64,000 bases of DNA from JBJHDF01 sp050486405 (GTDB lineage Bacteria > Pseudomonadota > Gammaproteobacteria > Pseudomonadales > Cellvibrionaceae): NCBI GenBank assembly GCA_050486405.1, contig JBJHDF010000008.1, positions 62,001-126,000 of the forward strand, read 5' to 3'. Position 1 is the stretch's first letter, and every line of letters starts with the position of its first letter. The notes beneath the pieces are model-generated. The model saw only the letters and a list, made by a program, of their open reading frames with translations. It ran no database searches and had not been told where the DNA came from. The position numbers and the translations under genes were made by a program. This document shows positions 18,037-27,318 of this stretch, one piece after another.

Positions 18037-20256
18037 CTACACATTCCAGTGGCCGGCGCCGATTTTCCCGGGCTCGACGGCCAGCGCATTACATGGCTCG
18101 GTGTTGTCGATCTCTCGGGCCAAAATCGGAGCGCCCGGTCTACCCTCAAACCGAACGACATGGCCGTTATTGGTGGCGACGTAGACAATGCCGTCCGCGT
18201 CAACGTCCACCCCCAGTGAGCCAGTTCCTGTCCCGGTATTTACGCCGGGCAGATCAACCAGTGTGTCTTCGTTATAAAAGAGTATGGATGCACTATTGGA
18301 GAAAGCCACGACGATCAGGCCGCGAGACCCGACGGCCAAATCTGACATCAGGAAATCGAAGTCATCCTGAGCGCTCACAATCACACTGCCGTCATCCTTG
18401 CTTCTCCTTATTAAAGCAGCGGTTGCGATCAATATGTCACCGCTTTTATCCAGTACCAGCTTGGGCGTAATGCCGCCACCGCCACCGCCAGCGGCCACCG
18501 TCCAGTCTTCAGTTCCTGCCGCGCTGATGCGCTTCAGGGTGTGAGCCCCCCAGGCAAACACCTGGCCGGTTGGATTAACAGCAACCGTGGTGACCGGGCC
18601 AGAAAACCCGGTAAACGACCAGACCTGCGAGCCGTTGGGGCCGATCTTGCGGACGGTTTCATCATTGCCCGCTCCGTAGACGTTGCCGTCCAGGTCCACA
18701 TCTACAGCGTGGACCGACCCGGTAAAGTCGTCGAACTCCCACACCTCGCCGCCGGCCTGATCCAGTTTGAATATGGACCCGCCCGCCGTGCCAACGTACA
18801 CAAAGCCCAGGCGATCAGTGCAGATACTGACGGCATCACTGGCCGGGCTGCTGTTTGTCCACAGCGACCCGGGTGTGCCGCCGCCCGCATGATTCAGATC
18901 ACGCGAGAACACCGCATGGGTATCGCCGCCATCGAACGCCGCGAACACCCGCCCTGCTCCGCCCATGGCGCTGATTTTTCCGCGCAGAAACTCGTAATCT
19001 TCTACAAAGCCCTGCGTCTCGTCGCGAAATCCCTCTGCTTCTGCCGCGCTATTTGACGCGCTTGTGGCAGAGTTCGCGGCATTAGTCTCGCTGGTGGCAG
19101 CGGCGGCGGCTGAATTGCTTGCGCTTGTTGCGGAATCAGCCGCATCCGATGCGCTGGTGGCAGCAGCGCTCTCACTGGCTGCGGCATTGGTCTCGGAGGT
19201 AGAGGCCGCCGAAGCGGAATTGTCGGCATTTGTCGCCGAAGTGGCAGCGGCAGTGGCCGAATCCTCAGACTGCCCTGCCGACGCAGCGGCCGCTGTTGCG
19301 GAATCACCGGCATTGTCCGCCGCCGTTTCAGCGGCAGCCTGGGCACTGCTGGCGGCCGAGGCTGAGTTTGCCGCCGACGTAGCACTGCTTTCAGCGTTTG
19401 TCGCCGAGGTGCTGGCATCTGTGGCTGAGTTGGCAGCATTGGTTTCGCTGGTACTGGCCGCCGATGCCGAATCGCTGGCGCTGGTTGCCGATGTCGCGGC
19501 AGCGGTAGCCGAATTCGCAGCGTTGGTTTCACTGGTGGCCGCCGCAGTGGCACTGGCGGCGGCAGCATCGGCCGAATCACTTGCCTCCCCGGCGCTGGTC
19601 GACGCGGCTGTCGCGCTGTTGCTGGCTGCCGTAGCACTGTTATCCGCATTGGTCGCCGAGGCGGCAGACGCACCGGCCGAATTCGCAGCGTTGGTTTCAC
19701 TGGTGGCGGCATTCGACGCACTTGTTGCCGCTGCAGACGCGCTATTGGCAGCATTGGTCTCGGACGTGCCAGCAGCAGATGCGGAAGATGCGGCAGCATC
19801 TGCAGAATCGCTTGCATCGCCGGCAAAGCCCTGGGCCTGATCCCGAGCCTGTTGCGCCTGAACCCGCTCCCCAATAACCAGGTCCAGCAGCTCCTGGTTT
19901 GGACTGAGCGGACCCGCCGCAATCTCTTGCATAATGAGGTCTTTGACGTCGGCATCAAAGTCCTTCACTTGAAACGGGATGCGCTGATGGATGGAAGTCC
20001 CCGTTGTCGGGTGCCAGGAACTGATCTCGTAATACGTGTCGGAATACAACTGATTGTTTTCCCACAACTGGAACAGTGCGACGCCATTACTGTCGGTAAG
20101 GCCGTGCCGGGTCGTGGGCGAAACCGCGCCATTGGGTTCGTTACCCATACCCTTGAGGGATATTTCGATTCTTGCCCCGGGCAGGCGCTCTCCGTCCACG
20201 TCGCTGATTGTGACGCTGACTGTGCGGGTTTGGATGGGGTTGGTAGGTGCTGGCAT
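18037..20256 (-). CDS. Tail fibre with Ala/Ser/Asn repeat shaft and C-terminal propeller (739 aa)
   Basis: Residues 1-130 form a beta-rich virion-binding part. Residues about 148-410 are a low-complexity helical shaft built of SETNAANSA-like repeats, rich in Ala, Ser, Thr and Asn, probably a trimeric coiled coil. Residues about 430-739 show repeated motifs such as GFVYVGTAGGSIFKLD and GNVYGAGNDETVRKI, typical of PQQ/NHL-type beta-propellers, and would be the receptor-binding head. The shaft region is prone to repeat-length change. The gene ends next to the gp10-like gene and begins 1 bp into the adaptor gene. Confidence 0.75.
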   Translation of the reverse strand: MPAPTNPIQTRTVSVTISDVDGERLPGARIEISLKGMGNEPNGAVSPTTRHGLTDSNGVALFQLWENNQLYSDTYYEISSWHPTTGTSIHQRIPFQVKDFDADVKDLIMQEIAAGPLSPNQELLDLVIGERVQAQQARDQAQGFAGDASDSADAAASSASAAGTSETNAANSASAAATSASNAATSETNAANSAGASAASATNADNSATAASNSATAASTSAGEASDSADAAAASATAAATSETNAANSATAAATSATSASDSASAASTSETNAANSATDASTSATNAESSATSAANSASAASSAQAAAETAADNAGDSATAAAASAGQSEDSATAAATSATNADNSASAASTSETNAAASESAAATSASDAADSATSASNSAAAAATSETNAANSATSASNSAAEAEGFRDETQGFVEDYEFLRGKISAMGGAGRVFAAFDGGDTHAVFSRDLNHAGGGTPGSLWTNSSPASDAVSICTDRLGFVYVGTAGGSIFKLDQAGGEVWEFDDFTGSVHAVDVDLDGNVYGAGNDETVRKIGPNGSQVWSFTGFSGPVTTVAVNPTGQVFAWGAHTLKRISAAGTEDWTVAAGGGGGGITPKLVLDKSGDILIATAALIRRSKDDGSVIVSAQDDFDFLMSDLAVGSRGLIVVAFSNSASILFYNEDTLVDLPGVNTGTGTGSLGVDVDADGIVYVATNNGHVVRFEGRPGAPILAREIDNTEPCNALAVEPGKIGAGHWNV

Positions 20257-20900
20257 CAGTAAAATCTCCTCGATTTGATCACGCCGCTGGTCGGAAGCCG
20301 CGAAAAGCCGCGACCCTGCTGCCTCAAAGCAGCCCTTGTCAGTTCATCGAACACCCCCTGGTTGACGGCCGCTTGCTGCAGGTCCGTCCAATCCTTCTGG
20401 GGAATTTTGTACAATCGGTACTTTGTGCCGGCGACAATCGCGTCGTAGTAATCGCCCAGGATCACTTCGGAAAACCGGAACCTGCCGCTCACCTCAACCG
20501 GCCGGAGAGCGGCAATAATGGACAGATCCCATTGATCAAGGTCGTCGGACGGGTTGACCGAGATTGTGAAAGGGGTTCGCTGGGTGAATCGGTACTTTAC
20601 GTTTTCATCGTTCGAGCGCTGCAGATGCCGGTTCTCATCACCATTACCATTGCTTGCCGTAACAGACAGGACAGACACCACCCCAAAGGACCTGGAAATG
20701 GGCAGATCGTAGGTGTCCCTGCCCTGGGAGACGCGCACCGGTCCGATGTCCTCCAGCCAGTAATGGCTGGCATCACAGAAATCAACAATCGCCCGACGGG
20801 CGTGGAATACAATGGCTGACTCCGGGACCGTGGGCATCTCGATGATGACATCCCTGATGACCTGATCCAGATCCTCGATGACTCTGTGTGGATCGGTCAT
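20256..20900 (-). CDS. Head-tail adaptor / tail tube-type protein (214 aa)
   Basis: N-terminal helices (about 1-50) with RRAIVDFCDAS are followed by beta-rich sequence with GRDTYDLP. This layout is shared by small podophage adaptor proteins that bridge portal and tail. It overlaps the upstream DUF6682-like gene by 4 bp (ATGA), so the two are co-translated. Exact family not certain; a structural role at the neck is likely. Confidence 0.65.
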   Translation of the reverse strand: MTDPHRVIEDLDQVIRDVIIEMPTVPESAIVFHARRAIVDFCDASHYWLEDIGPVRVSQGRDTYDLPISRSFGVVSVLSVTASNGNGDENRHLQRSNDENVKYRFTQRTPFTISVNPSDDLDQWDLSIIAALRPVEVSGRFRFSEVILGDYYDAIVAGTKYRLYKIPQKDWTDLQQAAVNQGVFDELTRAALRQQGRGFSRLPTSGVIKSRRFY

Positions 20901-21598
20901 TTGTCGTGGCTCCGCTCTTTCGGCGAAATCGCGGCATCCGTGTCGATCTTCACGCCCATCATTTGGTTGAAGTTGCTGAAATGTCGCTGAGAGCGATCCA
21001 GATTTACCGTGCCCTCGGTATCAGCGCAGAACAGGCGATACAATGAAAACTCAGTGACTGCGGGCAAATAGTTGCCGGGAACTTGCAGGGTGCTAATTGT
21101 GTCTGGTTCATTCGTAGCAAAAAACGGGAAAAAGCTGATAGACATTCTCAGTCTGACCGGGAACTCCAACTCGTCATTCGGCGGTACCGGCGGCCACACA
21201 AAATATCGGTGCGGCTCCCGGTCATCGTACAGCCACTCCTTGATCACCGTTGATGGCGTATCACTCATCCAGGATGGGTTCGCTGCGTCCATTGCTTCTC
21301 GCTCGACTCGACGTACAGCCCGAACGATACCTTCGCCCTCATCGGCCATCTGGCCAATCACCCGCAAAATACGGTTGATCGGCATGCCGAATGTCAAAGC
21401 CTGCTGAGCCGAACCCGCAACCAAGATCTGCGTCGTATAGCTGACGCAGGTATCAGGCCGTACGTTGACCACCGCCCTTTGGGCGTCCAGGATGGCAAAA
21501 TATATGGACTCATTCGTCCACACATCGCCGCTGGGATCACGAATAATGCTCCTGAGCGTATCCCGGAGCCCAAAGACCGATGGCCACTCATCCGACAT
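20897..21598 (-). CDS. DUF6682-like phage adaptor protein (233 aa)
   Basis: Matches the typical layout of this phage family: LRSIIRD near the start, then WTNESIYFAILDAQRAVVNV, a predicted PDTC turn, the central RYFVWPPVP and a final segment with LYRLFCADTE followed by a helix with HFSNFNQMMG. These proteins lie between capsid and fibre genes in podophages and are thought to be neck or tail adaptors. Stop codon overlaps the next gene (ATGA). Confidence 0.7.
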   Translation of the reverse strand: MSDEWPSVFGLRDTLRSIIRDPSGDVWTNESIYFAILDAQRAVVNVRPDTCVSYTTQILVAGSAQQALTFGMPINRILRVIGQMADEGEGIVRAVRRVEREAMDAANPSWMSDTPSTVIKEWLYDDREPHRYFVWPPVPPNDELEFPVRLRMSISFFPFFATNEPDTISTLQVPGNYLPAVTEFSLYRLFCADTEGTVNLDRSQRHFSNFNQMMGVKIDTDAAISPKERSHDK

Positions 21599-21601
21599 GG
21601 A

Positions 21602-22147
21602 TTAGCCTGCTTCCTGCATTGCAGACCAAACGGCGTTGACTTCCTTCACGACGATGGAGTCATCCCCGGTAACAGCCCGGACGGCAGAGACCTTCGGGTT
21701 CCCGTTTTTGCCAAACCCTTCGGCCTTGTCCAGACCGAGAATGGCATTGCGGATCATGGATTCACGATCATTGCCGCCGGTGTTGTCTCCATCTCCGGCG
21801 CCACCTCCCTCGCCGGTGGATTCGTCATCCCCACCAGAATCATCGCCGTCGTCCACGCCTGAATCATCAAGATCATTGGGAGGGAATTTGTGTGTGACCA
21901 CACCCGTTTTCTGGGTGGCTGGGGCGCCAGTGCTTCCGGCAGACTTTTTCGGCAGCGCTTTGGGCATCTTTGCAAACTCTTTCTCCGTCACCCACACATC
22001 AGGGTGTTTGAGTAGCTTGACCGACGCCTTGTACGGCACCTCTTGCACATCGCCGTATTCGAGCCAAACAGTATCGGTGCCGGCGACATTGTCCGGCTTG
22101 AACCGCTTGCGCCCGATGTACACGATATTTTGGGTACGGTTTTCCAT
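21602..22147 (-). CDS. Small virion protein with acidic linker (181 aa)
   Basis: The N-terminal 60 residues are a compact beta-rich segment (IVYIGRKRFKPDNV), followed by a disordered Asp/Gly-rich linker (about 95-130) and a C-terminal helical part with RNAILGLDKAEGFGKNG. The ATG at 22,147 has a GGAGAACACC ribosome binding site; a TTG four codons earlier is less likely. It lies directly after a strong terminator that separates it from the capsid genes. Probable head completion protein by position; function unknown. Confidence 0.65.
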   Translation of the reverse strand: MENRTQNIVYIGRKRFKPDNVAGTDTVWLEYGDVQEVPYKASVKLLKHPDVWVTEKEFAKMPKALPKKSAGSTGAPATQKTGVVTHKFPPNDLDDSGVDDGDDSGGDDESTGEGGGAGDGDNTGGNDRESMIRNAILGLDKAEGFGKNGNPKVSAVRAVTGDDSIVVKEVNAVWSAMQEAG

Positions 22148-22160
22148 GGTGTTCTCCAAA

Positions 22161-22184
22161 TAAAAAAGCCCGCCGAAGCGGGCT
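22161..22184 (-). terminator. Rho-independent terminator after the capsid genes
   Basis: On the minus strand AGCCCGC, a TTCG tetraloop and GCGGGCT form a 7-bp GC-rich stem followed by six T. It sits between the decoration-like gene and the adaptor genes, so capsid transcripts may partly end here, making capsid products more abundant than the neck and tail products. Confidence 0.85.
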
Positions 22185-22210
22185 ACGCAGCATGGGACTG
22201 CCGAGGTTGG

Positions 22211-22609
22211 TTAATTGGTGCCCAGGAAAATGTACTCCGGCACCACCGTGACTTTTCCGGTCGGATCACCCGCGCCAGCAGCCGTGACGGTGATAATCGC
22301 CCGGCTGTCGAACTTGATTGGGTGGCCGGCATACTCCCGGACGCCGGCGGACGTTGACGCAGCACCAGCCAAAATGGACGTTGCTGAGTCAGTGCCGCCG
22401 CCATCGGGATACGTCACGCCGACCGACAGGGTTGTGTTTGCCGTCAGGTCGTCATGGACCAGCTTCAAGCCGGTCAGCAGAGCGCCGGACGGCAATTCGG
22501 CCATATTTGCGGTTGCGCCAGCACCGGCGAACTCAACGGTGCTGGGGTGCAGCGCTGCGTTACCGTAGGCGGCCGCAATGGCCAGGGTTCTGAAACGATT
22601 GCCTTCCAT
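22211..22609 (-). CDS. Probable head decoration protein (132 aa)
   Basis: A beta-rich, Ala/Gly/Thr-rich protein without charged catalytic motifs, encoded directly downstream of the major capsid gene. Many podophages encode a capsid cement or head-fibre protein here. The N-terminus (MEGNRFRTLAIAAAYGNAA) and C-terminal TVVPEYIFLG fit a small jelly-roll-like fold, but the family is not confidently recognised. A terminator follows the gene immediately. Confidence 0.6.
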   Translation of the reverse strand: MEGNRFRTLAIAAAYGNAALHPSTVEFAGAGATANMAELPSGALLTGLKLVHDDLTANTTLSVGVTYPDGGGTDSATSILAGAASTSAGVREYAGHPIKFDSRAIITVTAAGAGDPTGKVTVVPEYIFLGTN

Positions 22610-22681
22610 AATGAAAGTCCTCTTACAAAGAAAATGTTTGTGTGACCGGGGCGACTGACGCCGCCCCAGACACCGCCACCG

Positions 22682-23944
22682 TTACGCCGGAGCTGAAACC
22701 GCCGTGTCGAGCACGGCTACACCGTGGTCATTGACCCGACCGTCGGACCCCTTGAACCGGATTTTGGCCTTGCCGTTCATCCAGCCGATGGAGTGCTCTT
22801 CAGAGTTTTCGTGGTCTTCCTTCTCGGTGTGCATTGAGAAGTAGTAGCCACCCTTCTCCGCCTTGCCAAACCGACCAAACGCTGTGGCCAGCGCTTGCGC
22901 ACCGATCAACAGTGCCCGCTCAGTCGTAACAGCAGCCACATCGGTTTCCGGGGTAGCGGCGGCCACATTGCTGCCAATGCTCACCGTGGTGCCGACATTG
23001 AAGCGGATGGGACGGGACATCTTCTTGATCAGAATGCCGTTCCACATGGCACACTCACCCAGGAAGATCGGGTGCTTGAAGATGCTGGCCCGCTGCGCGG
23101 CTTGCGCCTGCAGATTCCGAAGCGCCACACCGCCGGTAGCCGCATCCGTGCTGGTCCAGAAGTCATGCCACTGGCGCGGCGTTACCAACAGGACATAGAA
23201 CGGCGATTCCTCGGCCATCGGATCGTCCTTGAACTTGATGGGCTGAATGGGATAGGGCATCTCATCCAGTTCCAGTCGCAGCCGATCCACTTCCGACAGG
23301 TTGAACAGGTCGGTAGAGTCCAGATCGCCGAAGTCGTTGGCTCCACGTCCACCACCGGCGACAAAGTGCCGGTCCCAGGTGGGAGGTGTCAGCGGGTTGA
23401 CCGCAATTTCATCGAACTCCGGATCGTTTGCCAGGGGCAAAATCCAGTCCGAATCAATGTGGTCACCACGGGCACCGGCCATGTGGACCAGGGTGAGTTG
23501 GTCATCCAGTCGGTTCCAGTAGGGAGACAGCATGGTCTTGGCGGTCATGCGCAGATCGTGCGCCGTCCGCTGCTGAGTCATGCGGCCCCCTGAATCGACC
23601 ATGTGACGACCCTGGTTGATCTTGAGCGTGAACTGACTGGAGGTCAGTGACTCGCCGCGACCGGCCAGTTTTTTGTCGCCCATTGTGGGCTTTTTGCGCA
23701 GTTGATGGTAAAGGTCAACCGTCACTTCGTCGCCGCCATCCGGCTTTGATAGATCGGTAACCCGCGTGATGGGAGCGCCAGATTCGGTCTGCTTGCGACC
23801 GTCTGACTTGGACTTGCTGGCTTTCTTCGGCGCGGTACCGGTCAGCATGTTGGTCATGCTGTTCCGGCGCGTTGCTTCGGTGAAGAGCGCAGCGTTAAAA
23901 ATACGGTTCGCCGCCAGGGAACCTGATTGGATTTCAGTAGGCAT
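22682..23944 (-). CDS. Major capsid protein, N4-gp56 / DUF4043-like (420 aa)
   Basis: Length and sequence match the N4-gp56 family of HK97-fold capsid proteins. Recognisable parts are the early NSMTNMLTG stretch, QFTLKINQGRHMVDSGG, the acidic LPLANDPEFDEI loop, FYVLLVTPRQWHDF in the central domain and GGYYFSMHTEKEDHENSEEH towards the C-terminus. It lies between the scaffold and the decoration-like gene, the usual order. It would form the icosahedral shell. Confidence 0.9.
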   Translation of the reverse strand: MPTEIQSGSLAANRIFNAALFTEATRRNSMTNMLTGTAPKKASKSKSDGRKQTESGAPITRVTDLSKPDGGDEVTVDLYHQLRKKPTMGDKKLAGRGESLTSSQFTLKINQGRHMVDSGGRMTQQRTAHDLRMTAKTMLSPYWNRLDDQLTLVHMAGARGDHIDSDWILPLANDPEFDEIAVNPLTPPTWDRHFVAGGGRGANDFGDLDSTDLFNLSEVDRLRLELDEMPYPIQPIKFKDDPMAEESPFYVLLVTPRQWHDFWTSTDAATGGVALRNLQAQAAQRASIFKHPIFLGECAMWNGILIKKMSRPIRFNVGTTVSIGSNVAAATPETDVAAVTTERALLIGAQALATAFGRFGKAEKGGYYFSMHTEKEDHENSEEHSIGWMNGKAKIRFKGSDGRVNDHGVAVLDTAVSAPA

Positions 23945-23966
23945 GGTTCAATACTCCGTTGGCTGG

Positions 23967-25061
23967 TCAGCCTCCGGCGGCAAGATCTGCCAAAACCTGG
24001 TCAATTTGATCTTGAGACATTTTCGAGAAGCGAGCCTCTAACTCGCTCTCGTCCATTTCTTTGATCTGCTCGACCAGCGGCTTTTCAGTGCCTGGGGACC
24101 GACCAACATCAGTCAAGGACTTGGGAGTGCTCTGCTTGCTGGCCGCGTCGACTTTCTCGCGGGCTCGCTCGGCAGCGCTTTTCCCAGAATTGGTTTTTTG
24201 AGAGGGGCCGGGATCGTCAGCATCAACCGGGTCACCAAACAGCTTTTTGGTGCGCAAAACGGCCTCAGCGAAACGCTCCTCCATGGGCTTGTCCTTGAAA
24301 GCGGGGTCTTGCCGGAGCAAATCGTCGTAATCCACTGCTGTGGCCCAGCGGTCCGGATCGCTCCGTCGCCAGGTATTGAGGTCAGTGTTTTCTCGGATTG
24401 CCAGCTCGATAGGATCAACAACTTCCTGTGTTTGCAGCGACTGCAACTGCTCGGTAGTCGCCTGCAATCGGGACTGCAGCATGCCAATGGCTTTGGCAAT
24501 CGTTGGGTCGGCGTCGGCGATATCCGCCAACTGCTCTTCTGTGAGCATGTCGCCATCTTCCATTGAATCCAGGTCGATACCCTGCTGCTTGAGCACGGAC
24601 GCCATTTTGCTGCTCGATCCTTCCAACTGCTGCAGCTTGTCTTTTGCCTCCTGCAGTTCCTGGCGCGCCTGCTGCTCCCGTCTCCTTGCCGATTCAAGTA
24701 CCGCATAGGGAATTTTGTGCTCCCCATTCTTGCTCTCGACGTAGGGTTGATCCTCGGGATCATCGGTGGCTTTTTCTTCGGGTTCCGCATCATCGTCGGC
24801 GCCGGACGTGTCTGCACCGTCTTTATCGTCCGCATTATCAGATTCAGCTTCTTCCGGTTCCTGTGCGGGTTCGCCGTCTGGCTCATCGTCTGATTGATCG
24901 CCCCCTGACTCAGGGTCAGCAGAACTGTCATCAGATTCTGGCCGCCGGCCTTCGAGCATTGCCTCTATGGCTTCCGGGTCATCCGATGCCATGATTTCCT
25001 CGATTTCCGCTTCGGTATAGCCGTCGATCTCCAGGTTTTCGTTTTCGCTTTCAGTACCCAT
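23967..25061 (-). CDS. Scaffolding protein (364 aa)
   Basis: Very acidic, low-complexity N-terminal region (about 1-105, rich in Asp, Glu, Ser), then a coiled coil (about 118-160) and a helical remainder that ends in IDQVLADLAAGG. This composition, and the place between portal and major capsid genes, are typical for phage scaffolding proteins, which guide prohead assembly. The ATG at 25,061 has a GGAGAGAGGAAG ribosome binding site. Two terminators lie upstream of the gene, so it probably depends on read-through or on a promoter not seen here. Confidence 0.85.
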   Translation of the reverse strand: MGTESENENLEIDGYTEAEIEEIMASDDPEAIEAMLEGRRPESDDSSADPESGGDQSDDEPDGEPAQEPEEAESDNADDKDGADTSGADDDAEPEEKATDDPEDQPYVESKNGEHKIPYAVLESARRREQQARQELQEAKDKLQQLEGSSSKMASVLKQQGIDLDSMEDGDMLTEEQLADIADADPTIAKAIGMLQSRLQATTEQLQSLQTQEVVDPIELAIRENTDLNTWRRSDPDRWATAVDYDDLLRQDPAFKDKPMEERFAEAVLRTKKLFGDPVDADDPGPSQKTNSGKSAAERAREKVDAASKQSTPKSLTDVGRSPGTEKPLVEQIKEMDESELEARFSKMSQDQIDQVLADLAAGG

Positions 25062-25137
25062 TTCTTCCTCTCTCCAGTTGTCGCATGGATGCGTAAGTGG
25101 TTGCCGTCTAACGCTCGGGCCAGCGAATTTCGCTCAC

Positions 25138-25162
25138 AAAAAAGCCCGCACAGTGGCGGGCT
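25138..25162 (-). terminator. Second of two tandem terminators between portal and scaffold
   Basis: Minus strand AGCCCGC, six-base loop, GCGGGCT, followed by a run of T (positions 25,142-25,138). Located about 40 bp beyond the portal stop and 76 bp before the scaffold start. Confidence 0.85.
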
Positions 25163-25178
25163 CTTGGAATTTGGTATT

Positions 25179-25199
25179 AAAAACCCGCCGCAGCGGGCT
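25179..25199 (-). terminator. First of two tandem terminators after the portal gene
   Basis: Minus strand AGCCCGC, TGCG loop and GCGGGTT make a 7-bp stem with one G-T pair, followed by T residues. It starts five bases after the portal stop codon and acts in the direction of late transcription. Confidence 0.8.
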
Positions 25200-25203
25200 G
25201 TCG

Positions 25204-27315
25204 TCAATAGGGCAGCATTCGGCGCTGCAGGGCTATTTCGCCCTCAATGGTGTCCTTGAACTGCTTTCGCTTCACTGCAACATTGGTCACAATATCTTTG
25301 ACCTCGGCGCGGATACGCTCGATTTCGGCCAGGGTCTTCTCGTTCTCGATTTCAAAACCTTCGGCCTTGCCTTCACGCTCCATGGCCCTGGATGTGACTT
25401 CCCGGGCCTCGGCCGCCAGCTTCTCAAGCCGCAGCTGCGCTTCCTGGAAGCCCATCTCTTCCATTGCCTGGGCCATTTCCTGCCGGCGCTGCATCTGCTG
25501 CTGCTCTTCTTCGCTCAGATCCTCCGGATCTACATTGCCGGTAATCTGCCGGATGCGCTTCAGCACTTCTTCGCGATTGGGAATATCGGACATTTCCAGG
25601 ATCATATCGACAAATGCCGACGCGAACTCCGGGGGCAACCCGGAAACCATCTGCATCAGGTTGTGGGCCATCTGCTGCCGGTATCCGGGCGTGTTGATTG
25701 TGTCGGACACAACCACTTGGGCCTTGGTCCGCTTGACCGCGTTGGTGATCTCTTGCTGCCCGCCGTCTTCGTGGCGGTTGTTCAGGCGGATCACCTTCAT
25801 TTTGTGGGGCTGATTGACGTTGATCTTGACGTCTCTTGGGTTATCGCCGATGTCGTCCACGATGTGGGCCAGCAGCAGCTCCCCGACCTGCTGCCGGGCA
25901 AACCGATAGTTGTCGTTGATTTCTGCCAGTGTCGTGGTGCCCTGCTCCACCAGGGAGTCAATGGCTACACCGGACTTTGCGCCGGACTCTTTGCCGAGGA
26001 ACGCAGAATAGACGCCGCCCACATCCTCGATAGTCTGCTTGGCCTCCTGCATCACCCGGAACTGCTCTTGAGCAATGCCGATATCGGTGATCAGGCGAAA
26101 AGCGTTGTGGTCCCGATTTTTCCGACCCGGGTTCATGTTGATCACACCCTGCCCGGAGTTGACGATATCCTCCACCTGCTCGTTGGACTGGTTCAGAAAA
26201 GCGTCTTCGTCGGCAACGATCAGTTTTGCGTTAAGCAGCCAGGTCAGGCGGCTGCGGCGCTTGTTGATCTCGTCCTGCGGGGTCATCATGCCCCGGATCA
26301 TGCCGTAGGGGATTCTGGATTTATTTTCTCGGTAGCCCCAAAACGGCACATAGGGAAATTTGTTGTGCGGGTGCGGGCTGTCCAGATCGGCCAGACGATG
26401 CGGGCCGACAAAGAAGCTCAGCCGCATTTTGGCGACCGGCGCGACGATCACCTCTACTTTGCCACTGGCCACCAGGGCGTTGTGCATCCGGTTTTCCGGG
26501 TCATAGACCGCCACTTCCCCGGTCTGGGACCGAATCACCGTTTTGCGCTCCCAGACCCGGTACCAGATTTCGTAGGTCATGGCCCGCTTGCGCTCACTGT
26601 CCCACCAGTCCTCTTCGGGGATCGGGCTGTTGATATGGTCGGAATAGGCGCTCATCAGCTGGGAGCTTTGCGACAGCACTTCGTGCTCGTCCCAGTTGTC
26701 GATGCTCGACCAGCCAGTGGCCACAGCTTCGATCAGGTCCTTGTGATCCGGGAACGCCAGTATCAGCTCATCAATGTCCAGCCATTTGCGCCGCATGAGC
26801 CAGCGGGCATCCTTGAGATTCGGGTCTTGCGCATGCCAGTCCCAGAAGATTTCCCGCCGGTGGACGAAATTCACGCGGTATGGGTAGTCAAACGGATCGT
26901 TGTTGCGCCCGACCTCAACCCACCCCAGGCCGCACTTGATCTGGTCTCCGTAGGCATCCGCACAGGCCCGGTACGCTCGACTCATGCGGGCCGCTTCGTT
27001 CAACTCCGCGTTCAGGGCCTCGGCGACCTCCAGGCCGCTGTCATCATCAGCTAGCACCTGCCAGTCCGTCCGGGTCTTGGCCTCCATCCCGAGGACACCA
27101 TTGATCGTCGGCTGTATCAGGTTGTTGGTGATAACCGGCTGGCCGCGCTCTTCCAGGTCCGCAATCTCGGCAGGCGTGTGCTGCAGGCCGTCATAGTAAT
27201 CGCCAGCGCGGTCCGCCTCTGGGCGCCAGGTCGGCTGATACCGAATATCGGACAGCAGGGCAGACAACTGATCCAGAGTAAACGCTGGTTTTTGGGCTAA
27301 ATCCTGATCGCTCAT
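25204..27315 (-). CDS. Portal protein, P22-type (703 aa)
   Basis: Length, position after terminase and internal motifs fit the P22 family of portal proteins (P22 gp1 is 725 residues). Seen are RADRAGDYYDGLQHTP near 25, the conserved NLIQPTINGVLGMEAKTRTD near 70, EWLWD-type segment REIFWDWHAQDPNLKDARW near 150, and a long helical C-terminal region (about 560-690), as in the P22 barrel. Twelve copies would form the DNA entry channel. It follows terminase by 3 bp and is followed by two terminators. Confidence 0.9.
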   Translation of the reverse strand: MSDQDLAQKPAFTLDQLSALLSDIRYQPTWRPEADRAGDYYDGLQHTPAEIADLEERGQPVITNNLIQPTINGVLGMEAKTRTDWQVLADDDSGLEVAEALNAELNEAARMSRAYRACADAYGDQIKCGLGWVEVGRNNDPFDYPYRVNFVHRREIFWDWHAQDPNLKDARWLMRRKWLDIDELILAFPDHKDLIEAVATGWSSIDNWDEHEVLSQSSQLMSAYSDHINSPIPEEDWWDSERKRAMTYEIWYRVWERKTVIRSQTGEVAVYDPENRMHNALVASGKVEVIVAPVAKMRLSFFVGPHRLADLDSPHPHNKFPYVPFWGYRENKSRIPYGMIRGMMTPQDEINKRRSRLTWLLNAKLIVADEDAFLNQSNEQVEDIVNSGQGVINMNPGRKNRDHNAFRLITDIGIAQEQFRVMQEAKQTIEDVGGVYSAFLGKESGAKSGVAIDSLVEQGTTTLAEINDNYRFARQQVGELLLAHIVDDIGDNPRDVKINVNQPHKMKVIRLNNRHEDGGQQEITNAVKRTKAQVVVSDTINTPGYRQQMAHNLMQMVSGLPPEFASAFVDMILEMSDIPNREEVLKRIRQITGNVDPEDLSEEEQQQMQRRQEMAQAMEEMGFQEAQLRLEKLAAEAREVTSRAMEREGKAEGFEIENEKTLAEIERIRAEVKDIVTNVAVKRKQFKDTIEGEIALQRRMLPY

Positions 27316-27318
27316 TGA

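Noticed and set aside
19064..19840. 258-codon plus-strand frame rich in Ala, Val, Leu
   Set aside because: It is the mirror of the tail fibre's Ala/Ser/Asn repeat shaft; no ribosome binding site, and composition follows from the sense strand.
25078..27054. 658-codon plus-strand frame opposite the portal gene
   Set aside because: Long only because of the GC-rich codon use of the portal gene; the portal has clear family motifs.
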